64,000 nt of DNA, taken from assembly GCF_016056375.1 (NCBI RefSeq), contig NZ_JAEDAE010000011.1, forward strand, positions 62,001-126,000. Direction: 5' to 3'. The translations under genes were made by a program, and so were the position numbers. Each line of letters begins with the position of its first letter. Within the stretch, counting starts at the first letter, position 1. The notes beneath the pieces were generated by a model. That model worked only from the letters and a program-made list of their open reading frames with translations. It ran no database searches and was not told the origin of the DNA. This document shows, piece by piece, positions 58,502 to 64,000 of the stretch. Origin of the DNA: Hymenobacter negativus. Lineage in GTDB: Bacteria; Bacteroidota; Bacteroidia; Cytophagales; Hymenobacteraceae.

Positions 58502-58861
58502 CTACGCCTGCAATCGATTTGTTTCGAGCGCCATAAATTCCTGAAAACGCGTTTGCAGGGCTTTAAACGCCACAATGGCTGCCTGGCCGGCCTCCGTCAC
58601 AACGGCACCGCCGCCTTTGGTGCCACCGGTTTGGGTGCTTACCAATGGCGTGGCGGCCTGCGCATTCATGGAGCTCACCAAATCCCAGGCGCGCTTGTAG
58701 GACATGCCCATGGCCTGCGCGGCCTTCGAGATGGAGCCCAGTGCCGCAATCTGTTCCAGCAGCTCCAGCCGGCCGATGCCAAGGAAGCGGCCCTCGTCGG
58801 TTTCGAGCCAGAGGCGGCCGTTGAGGCGGTAGGAGTGGGTGGGCAGCAGGAGGGATTTCAT
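58502..58861 (-). CDS. modE: ModE-like LysR-type winged-helix regulator, DNA-binding domain only
   Basis: A 119-residue regulator corresponding to the DNA-binding half of ModE: GRLWLETDEGRFLGIGRLEL, LLEQIAALGSISKAAQAMGM (helix-turn-helix), SYKRAWDLVSSMN, and the GGTKGGGAVVTEAGQAAI segment. The molybdate-binding MOP (TOBE) domains of full-length E. coli ModE are absent, so metal sensing is direct by this short form or needs a partner. The gene runs in the same direction as, and ends 59 bases before, the molybdopterin-fold/TonB operon. A ModE-like operator follows it, giving a self-contained regulon. Confidence 0.85.
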   Translation of the reverse strand: MKSLLLPTHSYRLNGRLWLETDEGRFLGIGRLELLEQIAALGSISKAAQAMGMSYKRAWDLVSSMNAQAATPLVSTQTGGTKGGGAVVTEAGQAAIVAFKALQTRFQEFMALETNRLQA

Positions 58862-58947
58862 GAGACAATGATACAGGGAGGGCTACCCAAGTTAAATAAT
58901 GGGCGCGAAGCCAACTTTTTCATCTACCGCAAGCGCTTGGAATCAAG

Positions 58948-58955
58948 TACATTTG
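58948..58955 (+). promoter_or_regulatory. -7 promoter box
   Basis: TACATTTG, exact to TAnnTTTG, 47 bases before the esterase gene and divergent from the regulator gene. Confidence 0.55.
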
Positions 58956-59001
58956 ATTGACGCTTTTGCTTTCCCAAAAGCGGGTTCAACATCGAGCTGT
59001 T

Positions 59002-60174
59002 ATGGTTGCTTTTATACGGCGTTCTACTACGCTATTCATTGCCTTGTTCTTGTTGGGTTTTGGGCCGGCAATGGCGCAGCAAACAGTAGATAGCCAGGTT
59101 CATAGCGGTAATTTGCTGCGCCATTATCGGCTGTATGTGCCGGCTTCGTACCAGCCGGGCAAGCCGGTGCCGCTTCTGCTCAATATTCACGCCTTGGCCT
59201 CCAACGACGGCTTCCAGGAATACTACGGGGATTTTCGGCCAATTGCCGATACTGCAAATTTTCTTATTCTCCACCCCAATGGAGTGGTGAATGGCAATGG
59301 CGACCGCATGTGGAATGTGTTTGACGCGCCCAGTGCCGGGGGCATCGATGATGTGGCGTATTTGTCAGCGCTTATCGACACCATCTGTGCGCGCTACAGC
59401 GTCGACAAGAACCGGATTTATAGCACCGGGATGAGCAACGGCGGCTTCATGAGCTACGAGCTGGCTTGTCAGCTAAATGGGCGCATTGCCGCGGTTGCCT
59501 CCGTAGCGGGTACGCAAAACGTTGTTCGGCTGGTGGAGTGTTCCCCCCAGCACCCAACGCCCATTTTAGCCATTCACGGCACTGCCGACGGTGCGGTTCC
59601 GTACGAAGGGACCAATCAGGTCAATCACTGGGCTTCGGTTTCCTCCATACTCAACTATTGGGTTAAGTATAACGGCTGTACGCCCACGTCAACAGTTACC
59701 GCGCTGCCGGATATTTCCCAGACCGATAACTCAACGGTTGAGCATCTGGTGTGGGCAAATGGTCGCAACGGCGCTGTTGTGGAGCATTTTCGGGTAGTGG
59801 GCGGGGAACATACCTGGCCCGGCGCGCCGGTTCTTACCGGGGTCACCAACTTTGATATCAGTGCGAGCGTCGAAATATGGCGTTTCCTGCGCCGCTACAG
59901 GCTTGATAAGCTCACGGCCGTTGCGGCGGCCGGGCCCGGGCTGGAGGTGTGGCCTGTCCCGGCTGATGATGCCGCTTTGCTGTACGTGCGTACAAATGTG
60001 CCAATTCAGCCATCCAATGTGGTCTTGTACGATGTGCTGGGGCGGGTAGTCCCGGTGCTGGCCTCCAGTGCTGGCGGTAGCTTGGTGCTGGATGCTCACC
60101 AGTGGGCAAAAGGAACCTATTACTTACAAGTAACGGCGGATGGGCAAGTGTATCGCCGGAAATTGATTAAATAG
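59002..60174 (+). CDS. Secreted PHB-depolymerase/feruloyl-esterase-like hydrolase with T9SS sorting domain
   Basis: A 390-residue exported protein. The signal peptide is about 1-24 (MVAFIRRSTTLFIALFLLGF). The alpha/beta-hydrolase domain (about 30-300) belongs to the LpqC/poly(3-hydroxybutyrate) depolymerase family: nucleophile Ser in YSTGMSNGGFMSYELA, the acid Asp near IHGTADGAVPYEG and His in VVGGEHTWPGAPV. The last 75 residues are a type IX sorting domain (LEVWPVPADDAALLYV, VLYDVLGRVVPVL, KGTYYLQVTADGQVYRRKL). It is therefore probably a secreted or cell-surface esterase acting on a polyester or feruloyl-type substrate. ATG 59002 is chosen for the signal peptide. Confidence 0.88.
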   Translation: MVAFIRRSTTLFIALFLLGFGPAMAQQTVDSQVHSGNLLRHYRLYVPASYQPGKPVPLLLNIHALASNDGFQEYYGDFRPIADTANFLILHPNGVVNGNGDRMWNVFDAPSAGGIDDVAYLSALIDTICARYSVDKNRIYSTGMSNGGFMSYELACQLNGRIAAVASVAGTQNVVRLVECSPQHPTPILAIHGTADGAVPYEGTNQVNHWASVSSILNYWVKYNGCTPTSTVTALPDISQTDNSTVEHLVWANGRNGAVVEHFRVVGGEHTWPGAPVLTGVTNFDISASVEIWRFLRRYRLDKLTAVAAAGPGLEVWPVPADDAALLYVRTNVPIQPSNVVLYDVLGRVVPVLASSAGGSLVLDAHQWAKGTYYLQVTADGQVYRRKLIK

Positions 60175-60228
60175 ACCACGTGAGCAGGAGGGCTTTCGGC
60201 AGCTGCAAGCCCTGGTTCCAAGGGGCAG

Positions 60229-60674
60229 TCAGACGAAAAGAGCCTGCATCTGCCAGGCGTTTTCCACGCCCACGGCCCCGATGCCATTGTTGAAATAGAG
60301 GTGTACACTTCGCGCATGTTTTTAGCGGCTTTAATCTCGGCCGCGATGCGCGCCGGAAAGTCCGGGCTGTAGGATGACTTATACAGCTCGGGCACGCCGT
60401 GGAAGCGGTAGTAAATAACATCGGTGTTGGCCACTACCTCGTCGGGCAGCTCCAGGGGCGGCGGGTAGCTTTGGCCCACAAAAGCAATGCGGGGCCGGGC
60501 GAGTCTGCGCTGCACCTCGCCGTCCCACCAGCTGGGGTGGCGGAATTCGATTACGTTCTGAAAAGCCAGGTCGAGGCTATCGAGCAGGCGCTGGAGCAAC
60601 TCCTCGGTGTAGGCCGCTTTGGGTAGCAGCTGGAAGAGGACGGGACCGAGCTTTTCCTTCAGGCCTTCGGGCAC
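60229..60674 (-). pseudogene. DUF72 family protein, truncated and frameshifted
   Basis: The reading frame begins mid-domain (MPEGLKEKLGPVLFQLLPKA) and runs through DUF72 landmarks: NVIEFRHPSWWDGEVQRRL, VIYYRFHGVPELYKSSY and IAAEIKAAKNMREVY. At about 60300 the frame changes: the other frame continues LYFNNGIGAVGVENAWQMQ and ends in TGA at 60229, the family's usual end. The N-terminal third of a DUF72 protein (normally 240-300 residues) is missing, cut off by the divergent acyltransferase gene's 5' region. So it is a remnant of a gene with a 5' loss and a frameshift. DUF72 function is not established. Confidence 0.82.
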
Positions 60675-60721
60675 TGAAGGAGGCCCGTGCTACCTTGCGG
60701 AAGCCGGCAGGCCGAGCAAGT

Positions 60722-61836
60722 ATGAACAAAACAAGTAAGCAGTATTTCCCGGCCCTGACCGGCTTGCGGGCAGTGGCCGCCGCTCTGGTGCTGGCCCACC
60801 ATTTCAACCCGCTGAATCCGGAAAGAGTGGGCTGGCGGATGCATAGCCTGGTGGCCGAGATGCACGTGGGCGTGACGGTGTTTTTTGTGCTGAGCGGCTT
60901 TCTGATTGGTTACCGCTACCTGGGCCAGGAACGGGTGCCGCTGCGCACCTACTTCGCCAATCGGTTTGCGCGCATCTACCCCATGTATTTCCTGCTGACC
61001 GCGGCCACGTTTCTCATCATTCACCAGGCCGACCCGGCCAGCAACCTGGGCGATTTCAAAACCTACCTGCTCAACATTACCTTCCTGCGGGGGCTGTTTG
61101 AGGAGTTTCTGTACACCGGCATCAAACAGGGCTGGTCGCTGACGGTGGAGGAAATGTTCTATGTGTCGGCGCCGCTGGCTTTCTGGCTCATCCGGCGCAA
61201 CGCGCGGTGGCTGGGAGCGCTGCCGCTGGGGCTGGTGCTGCTGGGTGTGGGGCTGGTGCTAGCATGCCGGGGGCAGGCGTGGCACGGGTTTTTCGGCTCA
61301 TTCGATTTTCTATTTCAGTTCACCTACCTGGGCCGGGCGGTGGAGTTTTTTGTGGGCGTGGCGCTGGCGTGGTGGCTGCGGCGGCCGGGCCCGCATGCGG
61401 CGCCGCGCTTTCTCACCTATGCCGGGCTGGCCGGCTGCGCGTTGTGCCTGACGGGGCTGAGCCTGCTGCATGGCCCGGCAATCGGGGCGTTTGGGGTGAT
61501 GCAGCCGGCGGGAATGCTGCTCAACAATGTCCTGCTGCCGCTGCTCGGCATCGGCCCGCTGCTGTGGGGGCTGGTGCGGGAAACTACCTGGCTGAGCCGC
61601 CTGCTCAGCAGCCCGCCGCTGCTGCTGCTGGGCAAAAGCTCCTACGTATTCTATTTGCTGCACATGGGCGTGCTGCAGCACTTGATTCATAATGCCTTGC
61701 AGAAGATGTGCTGACTGTGCTGGCGCTTTACGCGGTATCCATTGGCCTGTACCGGCTGGTGGAGGAGCCGCTCAACCACTGGCTGCGGCGCGTGCTGCGC
61801 CAACCGGCCCGGCCCGTGGCCGCACTGGCCCGATAA
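60722..61836 (+). pseudogene. Acyltransferase family 3 (OafA-like) membrane protein, frameshifted
   Basis: An AT3 family O-acetyltransferase with ten membrane helices. PALTGLRAVAAALVLAHHFN carries the conserved Arg/His, and VGVTVFFVLSGFLIGYRYLG, RTYFANRFARIYPMYFL and SLTVEEMFYVSAPLAF are family signatures. The frame stops at 61712-61714 (after ALQKMC). The -1 frame continues immediately with VLALYAVSIGLYRLVEEPLN and HWLRRVLRQ, the usual C-terminal helix, to TAA 61834-61836. One missing base between about 61690 and 61711 explains it. Either a recent pseudogene or a sequencing error. No homopolymer is present there, which slightly favours a real mutation. Confidence 0.82.
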
Positions 61837-61874
61837 AGGCGAGATTAAACAGGCCTGAACCGACTTCACTTCTT

Positions 61875-62276
61875 ATGCCCATCATCGACAAAATAGCTTG
61901 GCTGCACCTGCGCAACGGCGAAGTGCTGAGCACCCGCAGCCACGGCAAAGACCGGTATTACTTTCCCGGCGGCAAGCGCGAGCCCGGCGAAACCGATGCC
62001 CAAACCCTGCTGCGCGAGATAGAAGAGGAGCTAACCGTGGCCCTCGACCCGGCCAGCCTGGCCTACGCCGGCACGTTTGAGGCCCCCGCCCACGGGCACC
62101 CGGCGGGCGTACTGGTGCGCATGGCCTGCTACTACGCCCGCTACACCGGCATGCTGCAGCCGGCCGCCGAAATTGCGGAAGTGACGTGGCTGACCTATCG
62201 GCACCGGGCGCAGGTGTCGGCCGTGGACCAACTGATTTTTGACTGGCTGAAGGAACAGGGCTTGCTCGCCGAATGA
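61875..62276 (+). CDS. NUDIX hydrolase
   Basis: A 133-residue phosphohydrolase. The Nudix box lies at residues 33-55 (GKREPGETDAQTLLREIEEE), with G-x5-E-x7-RE-x2-EE intact; the final G of the box is T. The C-terminus (WLTYRHRAQVSAVDQLIFDW) matches MutT-like enzymes. The substrate is a nucleoside diphosphate linked to X and is not predictable. ATG 61875 begins the conserved domain; the upstream frame overlaps the acyltransferase tail. A single small gene. Confidence 0.88.
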   Translation: MPIIDKIAWLHLRNGEVLSTRSHGKDRYYFPGGKREPGETDAQTLLREIEEELTVALDPASLAYAGTFEAPAHGHPAGVLVRMACYYARYTGMLQPAAEIAEVTWLTYRHRAQVSAVDQLIFDWLKEQGLLAE

Positions 62277-62379
62277 GGCCGTTGATAAGCTGAGTCGTAA
62301 CCAATTCGCCATCCGGAAGTAAAACCGACTGCCCTTGCCTGGCCTCCTACGGCGGCGCGGGCTCATTCACCTTCCCGCT

Positions 62380-63720
62380 ATGATGTCGAAAAACGTTCCG
62401 TTCCTGTTGGCCGGCCTGGGCCTGCTGGCCGCCTGCGGTGGCCCCAGCAAACAGGAAAAACAGGATGCTGCTGCCAACACGCCAGCCCAAACCGTAGCCA
62501 CGCCCGCCGCCGACTCGGTGAGCCTGCCCGCACCCTACGCCACCAAATCCGTTACCAATCGGGTGAATATTCAGCCCTGGCCGGCCGGCAAAACGCCCGT
62601 GGCCCCCGCTGGCTTCGCGGTGGCCGAGTATGCCGGGAAGCTGGACAGCCCGCGCTGGCTGTACGTGGCCCCCAACGGCGACGTGCTGGTGGCCGAAGCC
62701 AGCACCGTGCCCATGAGCATGACCAAGAAAGTGGCCGCTGAGCTTAAATTGGATAAGTCCCGGTCGCTGCGCGACCACAGCGCCAACCGCATCACGCTGC
62801 TGCGCGATACCAACCACGACGGCACGCCCGACCTGCGCACCACCTTTCTGGCGGGCCTCAGCCAGCCGTTTGGGATGCTGATTATGGGCAATAATTTCTA
62901 CGTGGCCAACACCGATGGCGTGCTGCGCTTTCCCTACCAGTCCGGCGCTACCAAAATCACGGGCTCGGGCCAGCGCATTCTCGACCTGCCCAAGGGCGGC
63001 TACAACAACCACTGGACCCGCAACCTGCTGGCCGCGCCCGACGGCTCCAAAATCTACGTGACGGTGGGCTCAAGCAGCAACGTGCAGGAGCACGGGGCCG
63101 AGGAAGAAGTGCGCCGCGCCAATATTCTCCAGTTCAACCCCGATGGGACGGGCGAGAAAATCTTCGCCAGCGGCCTGCGCAATCCCATTGGCCTGCAGTG
63201 GCAGCCCGGCACCGGCCGGCTCTGGGCCGTGGTGAATGAGCGCGACGAGCTGGGCGATGAGCTGGTGCCCGACTATTTCACCAGCGTGACGGAGGGCGGT
63301 TTCTACGGCTGGCCCTACTCGTACTACGGCCAGAACGAGGAGCCCCGCCGCAAAAACGAGCGGCCCGACCTCGTCAAGAAAGCCTTGGTACCCGACGTGC
63401 CGTTGGGGGCGCACGTGGCCGCACTCGGCCTCGCATTTTATGATAAAGACGCCTTCCCCGCCAGGTACCGCAACGGCGCTTTCATCGGCGAGCACGGCTC
63501 CTGGAACCGCACGCAATACTCGGGTTACAAAGTGGTGTTCGTACCCTTCGCCAATGGCAAGCCCGGCAAGCCGGAGGATTTTCTCACCGGCTTTCTGGCC
63601 GGCGGCGACTCGAAGGACGCCTACGGCCGCCCCGTGGGCGTGACGACCCTGCCCGATGGCTCGCTGCTGGTGGCCGATGACGCAGCCGATAAAATCTGGC
63701 GCGTGAGTGTCGCTAAGTAG
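62380..63720 (+). CDS. PQQ-dependent sugar dehydrogenase-like lipoprotein (sorbosone dehydrogenase family)
   Basis: A 446-residue exported lipoprotein. The N-terminus ends in the lipobox LLAACGG (Cys at about 19), followed by a low-complexity linker (20-60). From about 70 a six-bladed beta-propeller begins: AGFAVAEYAGKLDSPRWLYV, YVAPNGDVLVAEASTV, NRITLLRDTNHDGTPDL with a calcium-binding loop, LSQPFGMLIMGNNFYVANTD and ASGLRNPIGLQWQPGTGRLW. Relatives oxidise sugars in the periplasm using PQQ. No pqq genes are in view, so cofactor use is inferred. ATG 62380 or 62383 is possible. Confidence 0.85.
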   Translation: MMSKNVPFLLAGLGLLAACGGPSKQEKQDAAANTPAQTVATPAADSVSLPAPYATKSVTNRVNIQPWPAGKTPVAPAGFAVAEYAGKLDSPRWLYVAPNGDVLVAEASTVPMSMTKKVAAELKLDKSRSLRDHSANRITLLRDTNHDGTPDLRTTFLAGLSQPFGMLIMGNNFYVANTDGVLRFPYQSGATKITGSGQRILDLPKGGYNNHWTRNLLAAPDGSKIYVTVGSSSNVQEHGAEEEVRRANILQFNPDGTGEKIFASGLRNPIGLQWQPGTGRLWAVVNERDELGDELVPDYFTSVTEGGFYGWPYSYYGQNEEPRRKNERPDLVKKALVPDVPLGAHVAALGLAFYDKDAFPARYRNGAFIGEHGSWNRTQYSGYKVVFVPFANGKPGKPEDFLTGFLAGGDSKDAYGRPVGVTTLPDGSLLVADDAADKIWRVSVAK

Positions 63721-63723
63721 GGT

Positions 63724-64000
63724 TCAATTGCCGGCCGGTAAGGGTTGCTGATAGTACAGCCGGGGCGTTTTGATAATGCCCCAGAAGTACATCATCTCGG
63801 TATTAACGTCCGATTTGCGGTAGTCGGTGAGTACATTCCAATCCATGATGGTGCAGTCGGAAGGCAGGAGTACCACCGGCTCGGCTGACTGGGCCAGCGT
63901 GGCGAAAAGCTGCCGTTCGCAGGTATTGAAGTCGCGGGCTTTGGGCTTGTCGGCTATTGTGAAAATGGCCGCGAAAACTGCCACGGCTGCCGCGTAGCGC
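63724..64000 (-). CDS. Hypothetical protein with membrane segment, partial
   Basis: The 3' part of a gene whose 5' end lies beyond the window. The visible 92 residues begin with a hydrophobic stretch (RYAAAVAVFAAIFTIADKP) likely to be a membrane segment or signal, then FNTCERQLFATLAQSAEPVV and MMYFWGIIKTPRLYYQQPLP. No family recognised. It converges with the sorbosone-dehydrogenase-like gene with three bases between the stops. Confidence 0.55.
   Translation of the reverse strand, partial: RYAAAVAVFAAIFTIADKPKARDFNTCERQLFATLAQSAEPVVLLPSDCTIMDWNVLTDYRKSDVNTEMMYFWGIIKTPRLYYQQPLPAGN

Noticed and set aside
1..64000. rRNA, tRNA, phage, transposase or antiphage genes
   Set aside because: I looked for these in the gaps and proteins and saw none; the gaps are short and occupied by terminators and palindromic repeats. 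A tRNA scan would settle the RNA part.

Overview
The window is a GC-rich (roughly 60 percent or more) chromosomal segment from a Bacteroidota bacterium, most likely family Hymenobacteraceae (Hymenobacter or a close relative). Pointers are four intact proteins and one broken one with type IX secretion C-terminal sorting domains, TonB-dependent receptors and carboxypeptidase-regulatory-like proteins, the purH-mreBCD-mrdA gene order, Bacteroidota-type promoter boxes (TAnnTTTG) in front of many genes, weak or absent Shine-Dalgarno sequences, and abundant palindromic intergenic repeats. I see no rRNA, tRNA, CRISPR array, prophage or intact insertion sequence.

Layout. 0-6 kb: non-catalytic M16 peptidase subunit, NDH-2, a CarboxypepD-like secreted protein, an ArsR regulator, a [2Fe-2S] ferredoxin-like protein, an outer-membrane barrel. 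6-10 kb: a four-gene island (GT2 glycosyltransferase, NodS-like methyltransferase, PIG-L deacetylase, acyl-CoA dehydrogenase) that looks like a glycolipid or modified amino-sugar pathway. 10-16.6 kb: purH then the cell-shape genes mreB, mreC, mreD and mrdA, without rodA. 16.7-23.3 kb: an SDR, rpiA and an EamA exporter on the plus strand, then gnd-zwf-pgl on the minus strand, so oxidative and non-oxidative pentose-phosphate genes sit together. 23.5-30 kb: a VanX-type lipoprotein, a sorting-domain protein, a gene remnant, nuoN and nuoM, and a serine hydrolase interrupted by an amber codon. 30-35 kb: a VOC-GNAT fusion, a GluQRS-like protein, endonuclease V, two overlapping small genes (the second of DUF1990 type) and a zinc alcohol dehydrogenase. 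35-44 kb: large secreted repeat proteins (delta-60 and RCC1 types), a beta-lactamase-fold hydrolase, a small lipoprotein and a DEDD exonuclease. 44-50.5 kb: TonB-type receptor, two small secreted proteins, an SdpI/SdpR pair, an ECF sigma factor with a small membrane protein. 50.7-55 kb: nuoK, nuoL and an OmpA/TSP3 protein. 55-59 kb: a TonB-dependent receptor, a small molybdopterin-oxidoreductase-fold protein and a ModE-like regulator. 59-64 kb: an esterase with sorting domain, two broken genes (DUF72, acyltransferase), a NUDIX hydrolase, a sorbosone-dehydrogenase-like lipoprotein and the end of a partial gene.

The two loci most worth following are (1) the ModE-like regulator, molybdopterin-fold protein and TonB receptor, where a palindrome with ModE-operator spacing (CGTTAT-N12-ATAACG) encloses the -7 box of the receptor operon, suggesting molybdenum- or tungsten-responsive outer-membrane uptake; and (2) the GT2/PIG-L/NodS-like/acyl-CoA dehydrogenase island, whose enzyme logic parallels Nod-factor assembly. 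A third theme is the set of inverted-repeat elements placed in spacers inside operons (mreB/mreC, zwf/gnd, nuoN/nuoM, nuoK/nuoL). One of them supplies stop codons to two convergent genes. Complex I genes are split between two places about 22 kb apart on opposite strands, and four genes are broken, so this segment has probably been rearranged and is partly decaying (or contains a few sequencing errors).
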